NCBI RefSeq assembly: GCF_041146395.1
Contig: NW_027182875.1
Location: forward strand, 328,501-392,500
Length of the DNA stretch: 64,000 bases
Source of the DNA: Eulemur rufifrons
Taxonomy: Eukaryota; Chordata; Mammalia; Primates; Lemuridae
Direction: 5' to 3'
Part shown: one piece after another, positions 49,227 through 61,365 of the stretch
Layout of the letters: every line of letters starts with the position of its first letter
Position numbering within the stretch: the stretch's first letter is position 1
The notes under the pieces: model-generated
What the model saw: the letters and a program-made list of their open reading frames with translations, nothing else
Databases searched by the model: none
What the model was told of the DNA's origin: nothing
Program-made: the position numbers and the translations under genes

Positions 49227-49568
49227 TTTTTTTTTTTTTTTTTTTGTTGAGACAGAGTCTCAATTTGTTGCCCAGGCTAGAGTGAGTGCCGTGGCGTCAG
49301 CTTAGTTCACAGCAACCTCAGACTCCTCGGCTTAAACGATCCTACTGCCTCAGCCTCCCGAGTAGCTGGGACTACAGGCATGCGCCACTATGCCCGGCTA
49401 ATTTTTTCTATATAGATTTTTAGTTGTCCATATAATGTCTTTCTATTTTTAGTAGAGACGGGGTCTCGCTCTTGCTCGGGCTGGTCTCGAACTCCTGACC
49501 TCGAGCGATCCACCCGCCTCGGCCTCCCAGAGTGCTAGGATTACAGGCGTGAGCCACCGCGCCCTTCC
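49227..49568 (-). mobile_element. Alu SINE, strepsirrhine type, inserted in Sat-547
   Basis: This is a dimeric Alu on the minus strand of about 340 bp. On the + strand it begins with the T-run of the poly(A) tail, passes GAGACAGAGTCTC and GTAGCTGGGACTACAGGC (right half), then an AT-rich linker with TTTTTAGTTGTCCATATAAT, then AGTAGAGACGGGGTCTCGCT, and ends at GAGCCACCGCGCCC. The extended linker and CCCAGAGTGCTAGGATTACA are hallmarks of lemur/galago Alus. The pol III B box (GGTTCGAGACC-like; + strand GGTCTCGAAC at 49,483-49,492) and the A-box region (49,545-49,556) look intact. The 5' end reads GGAAGGGCGCGG rather than GGCCGGGCGCGG. Alus are non-autonomous and use L1 proteins for mobilisation. 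Confidence 0.95.
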
Positions 49569-52500
49569 AGGATTCTTAAAGGAACGGGATGACCATGCGA
49601 ATGCTGTTTAATTCTCTGAAAGAGTATCCTCACTTTTCAGCTGCCATCAAATGCCGACTTCCCCTCTCTGGGGATAATAAAAACAAACCAGCAAATTTAT
49701 AGAGGGCCTGACCCCCCCATCGACACCGACCCGACGGAAAAAAAAAAAAAAAAACGTACCCTCCAGCTACTAATTATAAAGCTAACTTGCAAAATTTCCC
49801 TGCATTTTTTAACAATGGAAAAATGACGGTGGGCTTATACTTAGAATGGCTTCTTGTTAGTCTCCGCTGACAAAAATAGGCAACACCAAGTCGGCTACAC
49901 CTCAGCATAGTTATGTCCGTGGCAGCCATCTTGGGTTTCAGGAGGCACATACAAACGTTATTACAATTAGGGTGAAATGCTGAAAACCTGCAAATAATTT
50001 TCAACGTACTGGTTAATTGAAAAGCTCTGTGGCATACTTCTTGGAACAAGCCAGTTACCTGTGCCAACGCATAGAGGAGTGTATAGAACCATGGTGGATT
50101 CCCAGCTGATGAAGCAAAGGATTCTTAAAGGAATGGGATGACCATGTGGATCCTGTTTAATTCTCTGAAATAGAATCCACACTTTTCACCTGCCAAACAC
50201 ATGCCCACTTGTCCTCTCTGGGGATAATAAAAGAAAACCAGCGAGCTCACAGAGGGCCTGAAACGCCCATCCACTCCTACCCCACAAAAAAAAAAAAAAT
50301 ACGTACCCTACATCTAATTATAATACTAACTTGCAAAATTTCCCTCCATTTTTACGAAATGGAAAAATGATGGTGGGATGATACTTAGAAGAATGTCTTC
50401 TTGTCAGTCTCCACTAACAAAAATAGGCATCAACAAGTCAGCTATGCCTCAGCATATTTATATCCGTGGCAGCCATCTTGGGTTTAAGGAGGCACATTCA
50501 AACGTTATCACAATTACGGTTAAACATGCTAAAAACCTGACAATTCTAAAAGTACTGGTTAATTCAAAAGCTCTGTCGCATACTTCTTGGAACAAGCCAG
50601 TTACCTGTGCCCATGCAAAGAGAGGTCTAGAGAACCATGGTGGATTCCCAGGTGATGAATCAAAGGATTCTTAAAGGAACAGGCTCAAAAGTGCAGATCC
50701 TCTTTCAGTCTAAGTGTGAAACAGGATCCGCACATTTTGCCTGCAACACACATTCGCCCTTCTCATCTCTAGGGATAACAAAAACAGCCGATCGGATTTA
50801 CAGATGCCCTGCCCCCGGCCCCCACCACCCCACACAAAATAGTCTGCTCCAGCGACTCGTCCTTATGCTATCTGGTGAAAGGTCATAAGCCTTTTAAAAA
50901 ACTAGAGATAGGATGGTAGAATTATACCTAAAAGACTGGCTTATTGCCAGATTCCCATACCAAGTATTGGCAACAGCAAGTGACGTAGGCCTCAGCATAG
51001 GTTTGTCCATGGCAGCCATCTTGGGTTTAAGGAGACACAGATGAACCTTATAACAATTATAATAAAAGGTGCTGCGAAAGCTGTTAAATAATTCTCATGG
51101 TAGTAGTTATTTCAAAAGCTCTGCGGCATACTTCTTTGAACTAGCCAGTTAACTGGGCCCACGCATAGTGCGGTATAGAGAACTATGGTGGATTCCCAGC
51201 TGATGAAGCAAAGGATTCTTAAAGGAACAGGATGAACATGCGGATCCTGTTTCATACTCTGAAACAGGATCTGCACTTTTCACCTGCCAAACACATGCCC
51301 ACTTCTCCTCTCTGGGGATAATAAAAAGAAACCACAGAACTGGCGGAGGGCTTGCCGCACCAGCCCCCAGACCCCACATAAAAACTTCCCGTCCAGCGAC
51401 TCCTTGTTATTCTAACTGCCAAAAGGTGCTCTGACTTTTAAAATAGTGGAGAAGGATGGTGAAATGATACTTAAAAGAATGTATTCTTTCCAGTCTCCAG
51501 TACCAAGGATCGGCCACACAAAGTGAGCTCGGCCTCAGCATAGTTTTGTCCATGGCAGCCATCTCGAGACGAACCTTATGACAATTATGATGAAAGGTGC
51601 TGCAAAACCTGGCAAATAATTCTCAACGTAGTGGTTTTTTCAAAAGCTCTGTGGAATACTTCTTGGAACCCGGCAGTTTTCTGGGCCCACGCATAGAGGG
51701 GTCTAGAGAACCATGATGGATTCCCAGGTGATGAATCAAAGGATTCTTAAAGGAACAGACTGAAAAGTGCGGATCCTGTTTCAGTCTGAGACTGAAACAC
51801 TATATGCACTTTTTGCCTGCAACACACATGCCCACTTCTCCTCTCTAGGGATAATAAAAACAATCAATCGGATTGACAGATGTCCTCCCCCGCCCCCCAA
51901 CACTGTACACAAAAAGGTCCCCTCCAGCGACTCATCCTTATGCTATCTGGTGAAAGGTCCTCTGCGTTTTAAAATAATGAAGATAGGATGGTGGAATTAT
52001 ACTTAAAATACTGGCCTTTTGCCAGACTCCCATACCAATTATTGGCAACAGGAAGTGACCTAGGTGTCAGCATAGGTTTGTCCGTGGCTGCCATCTAGGG
52101 TTTTAGGAAGCACAGATGAACCTTATCAAAATTATGGTAAAAGTGCTGGAAAAGCTGGCAAATAATTTCCATAGTAGTGGTTATTTCAAAAGCTCTGAGG
52201 AAAACTTCTTGGAACCAGGCAGTTTTCTGTGTGCACTAAAAGAGGGGTCTAGAGAACCATGGTGGATTCCCAGCTGATGAAGCAAAGGATTCTTAATGGA
52301 ACGGGGTGAAAAGTGCAGATCCTGTGTCTGTCTAAGACTGAAACAGGACGCACACTTTTCACCTGCCACACACATGCCCACTTTTCCTCTCTGGGGATAA
52401 TAAAAACAAACCAGCGAACTGACAAAGGGCCTGCCCCCCTTCCACCCACGCAGATCCCCCCCAAAAAAATTCCCCTCCAGCTACTAATTATTATGCTAAC

Positions 52501-55500
52501 TTGCAAAATTTCCCTGCATTTTTAAACAATGGAGAAAGGACGGTGGAGTGATACTTAGAAGAATGGCTTCTTGTCAGTCTCCACTAACAAAAATAGGCAA
52601 CACCAAGTCAGCTACGCCTCAGCATAGTTATGCCCGTGGCAGCCATGTTGGGTTTAAGGAGGCACATACAAACTTTATCATAATTATGGTGAAACGTGCT
52701 GAAAACCCGGCAAATAATTCTCAACGTACTGTTTAATTCAAAAGCTCTGTGGCATACTTCTTGGAAGAAGCCAGTTACCTGGGCCCACGCATAGAGGGGT
52801 CTAGAGAACCATGGTGGATTCCAAGGTGATGAATCTAAGGATTCTTAAAGGAACAGGCTGAAAAGTGCAGATCCTGACTGAAACAGGATTCTGACTTTTT
52901 GCCTGCAACACACATGCCCACTTCTCCTCTCTAGGGATAACAAAAACAACCCATCGGATTGACAGATGGCCTGCCCCCGCCCCCCACCACCCCACACAAA
53001 ATCGTGCCCTCCAGCGACTGATCCTTATGCTATCTGGCAATACGTCCTCTGCCTTTTAAAATAATGGAGATAGAATGGTGGAATTATACCTAAAAGACTG
53101 GCTTATTGCCAGACTCCCATACCAAGTATTCACAACAGCAAGTCACCTAGGCCTCAGCACACGTTTGTCCCTGGCAGCCATCTTGGGTTTAAGGAGGTAC
53201 AGATGAACCTTATCACAATTATGGTGAAAGGTGCTGCAAAAGCGGTCAAGTAATTCTCATGGTAGTGGTTACTTGAAAAGCTCTGCGGCATAATTCTTTG
53301 AACTAGCCAGTTAACTGGGCCCACGCATAGAGCAGTCTAGAGGCCCATGGTGGATTCCCAGCTGATGAAGCAAGGGATTCTTAATGGAACGGGGTGAAAA
53401 GTGCGGTTTCTGTTTCAGTCTAAGACAGAAACGGGATCCGAACTTTTCACCTGCCACACACATGCCCACTTCTCCGGTCTGGGGAAAATAAAAACAATCC
53501 AGCGAACTGACAGAGGGCCTGCGCCCCCCACCCACACCGACCCCACAAATAAAAATGTCCCCTCCAGCTACTAATTATTATGCTAACTTGCAAAGGTTTC
53601 CGTGCATTTTAAAATAATGGGGAAAGTATGGTGGAATTATACTTAAAAGAATGGCCTCCTTCCAGCCTCCAGTAACAAGTGTCGTGAAATCCAAGTGACC
53701 TAGGCCTCAGCATAGTTTTCTCCGTGGCAGCCATCTTGTGTTTAAGGAGGCACAGACGATCCTTATCACAATTATGGTGATATGTGCTGCAGAAACTGGC
53801 AAATAATTCTACACGTAGTGTTTATCTCAAAAGCTGTGCAGCATACATCTTGGTACAGGCCAGTTCATGGGCCCATGCATGGAGGGTTCTAAGGAACCAT
53901 GGTGGATTCCCAGCTGATGAATCAAAGGATTTTTAATGGAAACAGCTGAAAAGTGCGGATACTGTTTCAGTCTAACTGAAACAGGATCCGCACATTTCAC
54001 CTGCCACAAATATATCCACTTCCCTGTCTGGGCATAATAAACACAAACAACCAGACTGACAGAGGGACTGTCCCCCAAACCACCCCGATCCCACCCAAAA
54101 ACATCCCCTCCGTTGACTCATCCTTATGCTAACTGCCGAAAGTTGCTCACCTTTTAATATAAGGGAGAAAGGATGGTGCAATGATAATTAAAAGACTGGA
54201 TTCTTGTCAGACTCCCGTACCAAGTATTGGCAACACCAAGCGAGAGAACCCTCAGTATAGGTTTGTCCATGGAAGCCATCTAGGGTTTAAGGAAGCACAA
54301 ATGAACCTTATCAAAATTATGGTAAAAGTGCTGGAAAAGCTGGCAAATAATTTCCATGGTAGTGGTTATTTCAAATGCTCTGTGGCATACTTCTTTGAAC
54401 TAGCCTGTTAAGTGGGCCCACACATAGTGGGGTGTAGAGAACTATGGTGGATTCCCAGCTGATGAAGCAAAGGATTCTTAAAGGAACAGGATGAAAAGTG
54501 CCGATCCTGTATCAGTCTAAGACTGAAACAGGATCCACACTTTTCACTTGCCACACACATGTCCACTTCTCCTCTCCAGGGATAATAAAAACAAACCACT
54601 GGACTGACAGAGGGCCTGGCTCTGCCTCTCCCACCCCACACAAAAACGTTTCCTCCAGCGACTCATCCTTAAGCTAAATGGCAATAGGTGCTCTGCCTTT
54701 TAAAATAGTTGTGAAAGGAAGGTGGAATGATACTTAAAGGAATGGCTTCTTGCCACGGACCAGTACCAATTATCGGCAACTCCAAGGGAGATTGGCCTAA
54801 CCGTAGTTTTTTCTGTGGAAGCCAGCTTGGGTTTCAGGATGCACTGCCTAACCTTTTCACAATCATTGTGAAAGTTGCTGCAAAAACTGGCAAATAATAC
54901 TCAATGTAGTGGTTATTTCCAAAGCTCTGCGGCATACTTCTTGGAACTAGCCAGTTACCTGGGCCCACGCTCAGGGAGGTCTAGAGAACCATGGTGGATT
55001 CCCAACTGATGAATTAAAGGATTCCAAAAGGAACAGGCTCAAAAGCGGAGATACTGTTTCAGACTGAAACAGGATCCAAAGTTTTCACCTGCCACATACA
55101 TGCCCGCTTCTCCTCTCTGGGAATAATAAAAACAAACCACCGGACTGACAGAGGGCCTGCCCTCCCACACACAGCCAACCCCACACAAAAAGCCGCTCCA
55201 GTGACTCATCTTTATGCTAACTGGCTAAAGGTGCACTGCCTTTTAAAATAATGGAGAAAAGACGGTGGAATTGTACTTAAAAAAAATGGCTTCTTGCCAG
55301 GCTCCAGTAAAATGTATCGGTACACCAAGGGAGCTAGGCCTCAGCATAGTTTTGTCCGTGGCAGCCTGCTTGGGTTTAAGGAGGCACAGATGAACCTTAT
55401 CACAATTATGGTCAAAGGTGCTGCAAAAACTGGCAAACAATTCTCAACGTAGTGGTTATTTCAAAAGCTCTACGGCATACATCTTGGAACTAGCCAGTTA

Positions 55501-56103
55501 CCTGGGCCCACACATAGAGGGGTCTCGACAGCCATGGTGGATTCCCAGCTGATGAATCAAAGGATTCGTAAAGGAACTGGCTGAAAAGTGCGGATCCTGT
55601 TTCAGTCTAAGACTGAAACAGGATCCGTACTTTTCACCTGCCACACACATGCCCACCTCTCCTCTTTGGGCATAATAAAGACAAACCACCAGACAGACAG
55701 AGAGCCTTCCCCTCAACGCACCACCCGACCCCACTCAAAAACGTCCCCTCCAGCAACTCATTCTTATGATAACTGGAAAAAGGTGTTCTGCCTTTTAAAA
55801 TGATGGAGAAAGGATGGTGGAATGACTCTTAATAGCATGGCTTCTTGCCAGGCTCCAGTACCAACTATCGGCAACACCAAGTGAACTAGGCCTCAGCATA
55901 GTTTTGTCCGCCCCAGCCATCTTGGGTTGAAGGAGGCACGGACGAACCTTATCACAATTATGGTGAAAGGTGGTGCAAAAACTAGCAAATAATTCTCAAC
56001 GTAGTGGTTATTTCAAAAGCTCTGTGGCATACTTCTTGGAACTAGCCAGTTACCTGGGCCCACGCATAGAGGTCTTTAAAGAACCATGGTGTATTCCCAG
56101 CTG
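49569..56103 (+). repeat. Sat-547 array, older flank
   Basis: The monomer of about 547 bp continues in the same register but increasingly diverged. From about 50.6 kb a different consensus dominates: GGCAGCCATCTTGGGTTTAA, GAACCTTATCACAATTATGG, GTGCTGCAAAAACTGGCAAA, GTGGTTATTTCAAAAGCTCT, ACTAGCCAGTTACCTGGGCC, TCCAGCGACTCATCCTTATG and GCTCTGCCTTTTAAAATAAT. Monomers here differ from each other by perhaps 10-20 percent and show no recent higher-order duplication. Many retain a long palindrome lost in the core. This is best read as the array edge, or as a related older satellite from which the core was derived. Confidence 0.88.
55583..55635. repeat. 53-nt palindrome in an older Sat-547 monomer
   Basis: The arms are 26 nt with one mismatch and a one-base centre. 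GTGCGGATCCTGTTTCAGTC is followed by AA and the complementary GACTGAAACAGGATCC, flanked by GAAAA and TTTTC. Diverged versions of the same palindrome occur at about 52,307, 54,495, 63,012 and 63,557. Confidence 0.85.
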
Positions 56104-56121
56104 ATGAATCAAACGATTCTT
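56104..56121. repeat. L1 target-site duplication, left copy
   Basis: ATGAATCAAACGATTCTT precedes the T-rich tail and matches 62,428-62,445 (ATGAATCAAAGGAGTCTT) with two mismatches in 18. The right copy continues as AAAGGAACGGG, as in an uninterrupted monomer. Confidence 0.83.
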
Positions 56122-56145
56122 TTTTGTTTGTTTGTTTGTTTGTTA

Positions 56146-56432
56146 GCTCATTATGGGGGTACAAAAGATCAGGCTATATACATTCCCCATGCCTCCCCTT
56201 TCCCCCGATTCTGAGCTTCAATTTTGTCCATTCGCTAGTCAGTGCACATCACATTCATCATGTAGGTGTGCACCCCTCCTCTCCCCCACCCCATCCCCCC
56301 CAGTTAGAACTTGAAGGGTGTCCATTCCCCAGGCAGTGCACATCACATTCATCAAGTAGGTATACACCCATCCCTTCCACCCGGCCCCAACCTCTGTCCG
56401 ATACCCAATTGGTGTTGTTCCCAAATGTGCAC
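56146..56432 (-). other. L1 3' untranslated region
   Basis: This lies between the ORF2 stop and the A-rich tail. It contains two direct copies of a segment of about 95 bp, marked on the + strand by CAGTGCACATCACATTCATC at about 56,240 and 56,335. A C-rich run between them (CCCCACCCCATCCCCCCC, 56,285-56,302) makes the L1 sense strand G-rich. A G-rich polypurine tract is a known feature of mammalian L1 3' UTRs. Confidence 0.8.
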
Positions 56433-59400
56433 TCAGGGAAACCAATTTGCTGGTGAGTACATGTGGTGCTTATTTTTCCATTCTTGGGATACTTCACTTA
56501 ATAGAATGGGATCCAGCTCTCTCCAGGAGAACCAAAGAGATGCCATATCGCCATTATTTCTAATAGCTGAGTAATATTCCATGGTATACATATACCACAT
56601 TTTGCTAATCCATTCATGAATTGATGGGCATTTGGGTTGTTTCCACATCTTTGTGATTGTGAATTGTGCTGCTATAATCATTCAGGTGCAGGTGTCTTTT
56701 TTATAGAATGACTTTTGTTCTTCTGGGTAGATGTCCAATAATGGAATTGCTGGATCGAATGGTAGGTCTACTTGAATCTGTTTAAGGTATCTCCACATTG
56801 CTTTCCACAGGGGCTGCACTAGTTTACAGTCCCACCAGCAGTGTATGAATGTACCTATCTCCCCACACCCACACCAACATGTATAGTTTTGGGACTTTTT
56901 GATAAAGGCCATTCCCACTGGAGTTAAGTGATATCTCATTGTGGTTTTGATTTGCATTTCCCTGATGATTAGAGATGTTGAACACTTTTTCATATGTTTG
57001 TTAGCCATTTTTATATCTTCTTTTGAAAAATTTCTATTTATGTCCTTTGCCCACTTTTTGATAGGGTTGTTTGATTTTTTCTTACTGATTTTCCTGAGTT
57101 CTAAATAGATTCTTGTTATCAGTCCTTTATCTGATGTGTAGTATGCGAAAATTTTTTCCCATTCTGTAGGTTGTCCATTTACTCTCGTGACTGTTTCTTT
57201 GGCTGTGCAGAAGCTTTTTAATTTGATCAGGTCCCATTTATTTATTTTTGTTGTTGCTGTGATTGCTTTAGGGGTCTTCTTCATAAATTCTTTGCCTAGG
57301 CCAATGTCTGTAAGAGTCTTTCCTACATTTTCTTCTAGAATTCTAATAGTTTCTGACCTTAGGTTTAAGTCTGTTAACCACTGTGATTTGATTTTTGTGA
57401 GGGGTGAGAGTTATGTGTCCTGTTTTAGTCTTCTACATGTGGACATCCAGTTTTCCCAGCACCATTTATTAAATAAGGAATCTTTTCCCCAGAGTATGTT
57501 TTTGTCTGCTTTGTCAAAGATTAGATGGCTATATGAGGATGGTTTTATATTGGGATTTTCTGTTCTGTTCCACTGGTCTGTGTCCCTGCACTTGTGCCAG
57601 TACCAGGCTGTTTTAAGAACCACAGCCTTGTAGTATAGTTTGAAGTCTGGCAAATTAATACTTCCCATTTTGTTTTTGTTGTTTAAGATTGCTTTTGCTA
57701 AACAGGGTCTTCCCTGGTTCCATACAAAGCGTAAAATTATTTTTCCTATGTCTGTGAAAAAAGATGTTGGTAATTTAATAAGGATTGCATTGAATCTGTA
57801 GATAACTTTGGGCAGTATAGACATTTTAACAATGTTGATTCTACCGATCCATGAGCATGGTATGGTTTTCCACCTATTTACATGTTCTGCAATTTCCTTC
57901 CTCAGTGTTTCATAGTTCTCCCTATAGAGGTCCTTTACCTCCTTAGTTAAATAAATTCCTAGGTATTTTATTTTCTTTGTTGCTATTTTGAAGGGTATTG
58001 AGTCCTTAATTTGGTTTTCCATTTGACTGTTATTGGCATATATGAATGCCTCTGATTTGTGTGTATTGATTTTGTATCCTGAGACTTTACTGAATTCATT
58101 GATCAATTCCAGGAGTCTCTTGGTTGAAACCTTGGGGTTTTATAGATATAACACCATATCATCAGCAAAGAGTGAGAGTTTGATCTCTTCTGTCCCTATT
58201 TCAACTCCCTTGATTCTGCTCTCTTGCCTGATAGCTCTTGCAAGGACTTCCAATACTATGTAGAAAAGTAATGGGGACAGTGGTAAGCCTTGTCTGGTTC
58301 CAGTTTGAAGTGGGAATGCTTTCAGTTTTTCCCCATTCAGTATGATGTTGGCTGAGGGTTTGTCGTATATGGCTTGTATCATTTTTATATAGGCCCCATC
58401 TATGCCTATTTTGTTAAGTGTTCTTATCATAAAAGGGTGTTGAATTTTGTCAAATGCTTTCTCTGCATCTATTGAGAGGATCATCTGATCTTTATTTTTG
58501 CTTCTATTTATGTGATGAATTACATTCCCATATGTCAAACCATCCCTGCATCTCTGGGATGAAGCCCACTTGGTCGTGATGGATTATTTTTTTGATAAGC
58601 ACTTGGATTCGATTTGTTAGAATTTTATTGAGAATTTTTGCATCTATATTCATAAGAGAAATTGGTCTATAGTTCTCTGTTTTAGTTGCATCCTTTCCTG
58701 GATTTGGTATCAGGATTATGTTGGCTTGGTAAAAAGTGTTGGGGAGAATCCCATCCTTCTCTATATTGGAGAATAGTTTATGTACGATGGGCACCAGTTC
58801 TTCTTTGTAGGTATGGTAGAATTCAGGTGTGAACCCATCTGGTCCAGGGCTTTTCTTTTTGGGAAGGTTTTTTATTGCTGTTTCAATTTCAGATCTAGAT
58901 ATCGGTCTATTCAGGAATTCTATTTCTTCCTGGTTGAGCCTGGGAAGGCTGTGTGTTTATAAGAATTTGTCCATTTCCTCCAGGTTTTCTAATTTGTGTG
59001 CATAAAGATTTTTGTAGAATTCATAGATGATATCATGTATCTCTGTGGCATCAGTCGTGATTACTCCTTTCGTGTTCCTGATCGAGGTTATAAGAGATTT
59101 TTCTTTTCTGCTCTTGGTTAGTTTAGCCAGAAGTGTGTCAATTTTGTTTATTTTTTCAAAGAACCAACTTTTGGTTTTATTAATCTCCGTTATGGTTTGG
59201 TTTAATCTCCCTTATGCTCCCTTATGGTCCTTTTCATTTAGTTCTGATTTAATCTTAATAATTTCCTTCTGCTGGGTTTGGGTTTGGTCTCTTCTTTCTT
59301 CTCCAGCTCTTTGAGTCTATTCATTAGATTGTCTATTTGTAAGTCTTCTGTCTTTTTGGTATAGGCATTTATGGAAATAAATTTTCCTCTCAGGACTGCT

Positions 59401-60321
59401 TTAGCTGTGTCCCACAGATTTTGATAAGTTGTATCTCCTTTGTCGTTTAATTCAAAGAATCTTTTGATTTCTGACTTGATTTCTTCATTTATAAAATGAT
59501 TGTTCAGGAGAAGGTTATTTAGCTTCCATGACTTTGAGTAGAAATGAGGATTTCTGTTAGGGTTCATTGTTACTTTTATTCCACTGTGATCCGAGAAGCT
59601 GCATGGTATTATTTCTATATTTTTAAATTTTTTAAGACATTCTTTATGTCCTAAGATATGGTCAATCTTGGAGAATGTCCCATGAGCTGATGAGAAGAAC
59701 TTATATTCAGTGGTATTTGGGTAGAATGTCCTGTAGATGTCAGTCAGGCCCATTTGTTCTAGCATTCTATTTACGTCCAATATTTCTTTGTTTATTTTTT
59801 GTTTGGAGGATCTGTCTTGAACTGTCAGTGGCGTGTTAAAATCTCTGGCTACTAAAGTGTTGTTATCTATCATTTGGTTCAGATCAAGTAGGGTTTGCTT
59901 TATGAATCTGGGTGCACCTAGATCGGGTGCATATATGTTAAGTATAGTTATGTCTTCTTGTTGAATTGTACCCTTCACCAGTATATAGTAACCATCTTTG
60001 TGTTTCTTTACTTTTGTTGATTTAAAAACTACGTTATCGGAGATTAGAACTGCCACGCCAGCTTTCTTTTGGGTTCCATTTGCTTGGAATATTGATTTCC
60101 ACCCTTTTATTTTCAGTCTAAATGCATCCTTGCAGGTTAGATGAGTTTCCTGAAGACAGCAGATACTTGGCTTATATCTTTTTTATCCATTGGGCCAGTC
60201 CATGTCTCTTGAGTGGGGAATTCAATCCATTCACATTTAATGAGAGAACTGATAAGCGAGACAGATTGCTGTTCCTCATGTTGGGTTGAATTTCATTGAT
60301 CTGTTTTCTCTCTTGAGCCAT
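56433..60321 (-). pseudogene. L1 ORF2 (endonuclease/reverse transcriptase), disrupted
   Basis: In an intact L1, ORF2 encodes the endonuclease and reverse transcriptase for target-primed reverse transcription. Here it starts at the ATG at 60,321 (MAQERKQINEIQ), 39 bases after ORF1, and would span about 3.9 kb, the normal length. The endonuclease domain is at about 59.4-60.3 kb with DFNTPL (the preceding Gly is Arg), KIDHILGH and SDHSGIKV. The reverse transcriptase is at 58.1-58.9 kb with [17 protein letters not shown] and FADDMVLYL. The Cys-rich C-terminal region at 56.7-57.0 kb has [13 protein letters not shown]. Lesions seen are a one-base insertion giving TAA at 60,172-60,174; a frameshift near 59,240 beside a small local duplication; TAA at 58,957-58,959; a frameshifting deletion near 58,530; TAA at 58,140-58,142 straight after the catalytic FADD; TAA near 57,411; and TGA near 56,682 (CpG-type change). 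It cannot yield a full protein. Confidence 0.94.
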
Positions 60322-60360
60322 TATGATAACTGTGTTTTCATATTTATCTCTTGATTAGTG

Positions 60361-61365
60361 TTACATTCGAGGGTCCTTCTTGTGCTGGACCACGTGTAAC
60401 TCTGTTTTGAATACTTCTTGGAAAGCTGCTCTTGTCTTGGTGAATTCTCTGAGTTTTTGTTTATCTGAGAATGTCTTAATTTCACCTTCATATATAAAAC
60501 TGAGCTTATCTGGGTACAGGATTCTAGGCTGGGCATTATTCTGTTTCAGAAGAGTGAGAATGGGGCTCCAATCTCTTCTTGCTTGTAAGGTTTCAGTTGA
60601 GAAATCTGGCGTGATTCGGATGGGCTTTCCTTTGTATGTTACTTGTTTCTTTCTCCTTACAGATTGAAGAAGGGCCTCATTAGTGGATATTTTGGTCAGT
60701 CTGATAACTACATGACGTGGTGTCTTCCTATTTGGTATGAATCTCTCAGAGGTTCTTTGAGCTTCTTGAACCTGTGTATCTAGAGATTTGGCAAGGCCTG
60801 GGAAATTTTCCTCAATTATATCTTCAGATACTTTATTCAACCCTTGCTTATTGTCTTCTTCACCCTCAGGAATGCCGATAACTCTCACGTTAGGCTTCTT
60901 CACATAATCCCACATTTCTTGTAGACTATGATTATTTCTCATGTTTCTTTGTTTTAACTCTGTGACTGCCTTATTTAATTGGAAAGTGTTATCTTCGATC
61001 TCTGAGATTCTTTCTTCTGTTTGATCTACCCTGCTCTTGAGACTTTCCACTGTGTTTTGTAGCTCCTTGAATAAATTTTTCATTTCCAGGAGTTCAGTTT
61101 GATTTTTCTTCAGTATTTCAATTTCTTTGGTGAATTTTTCTTCCAAGTCCTGGATCTTTTTTGTGGTTTCTTTGTGTTGATTATCCATTTTTTCTTGCAT
61201 AATGTTCAGCGTATTTATGATCCATGTTTGAAATTCTTCCTGTGACATGTTGCTATTTGGAATCTGCTTTGTGTTAATTGGTGGAGAACTAGTAATCCTC
61301 TTTGAGGGCATGGTTTCAGCTTGATTCTTTATACTCCTAGAGTTCCTTCGCTGAGCCCTTCCCAT
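60361..61365 (-). CDS. L1 ORF1 protein (RNA-binding chaperone), open reading frame intact
   Basis: This encodes 334 codons, close to the 338 of human L1 ORF1p. In known L1s, ORF1p trimerises, coats L1 RNA in the cytoplasm and acts as a nucleic-acid chaperone. Visible parts are a basic, polar N-terminus (residues 1-50); a long heptad-like coiled coil at about 50-150 (rich in E, K, L, with ISEIEDNTFQLNKAVTELK); an RRM-like core at about 155-250 (NVRVIGIPEGEE, FPGLAKSL, RHVVIRL); and a C-terminal domain (YKGKPIRITPDFS, ILYPDKLSF, FSDKQKLREF). It ends in ATG-TAA. The start is the ATG at 61,365, which follows the 5' UTR directly. ORF2 begins 39 bases downstream and is dead, so any protein from here could act only in trans. 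Expression depends on the L1 5' UTR promoter and is not shown by the sequence. Confidence 0.92.
   Translation of the reverse strand: MGRAQRRNSRSIKNQAETMPSKRITSSPPINTKQIPNSNMSQEEFQTWIINTLNIMQEKMDNQHKETTKKIQDLEEKFTKEIEILKKNQTELLEMKNLFKELQNTVESLKSRVDQTEERISEIEDNTFQLNKAVTELKQRNMRNNHSLQEMWDYVKKPNVRVIGIPEGEEDNKQGLNKVSEDIIEENFPGLAKSLDTQVQEAQRTSERFIPNRKTPRHVVIRLTKISTNEALLQSVRRKKQVTYKGKPIRITPDFSTETLQARRDWSPILTLLKQNNAQPRILYPDKLSFIYEGEIKTFSDKQKLREFTKTRAAFQEVFKTELHVVQHKKDPRM

Noticed and set aside
1..50000. CENP-B box in either satellite
   Set aside because: Partial resemblances exist (for example CTTCGTCCAAACTAGAG in Sat-95), but the essential CGGG half is missing. In Sat-547, GGAACGGGA lacks the TTCG half at the right spacing. 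A motif scan of every monomer would be needed to exclude rare copies.
24606..50067. Minus-strand frames of up to about 127 codons repeated throughout Sat-547
   Set aside because: Each is a by-product of the monomer, with the A-tract read as poly-Phe. Copies frequently differ by frameshift, so there is no sign of coding constraint.
57187..59314. Plus-strand frames such as 57,187-57,633 and 59,027-59,314
   Set aside because: They are antisense shadows of L1 ORF2.
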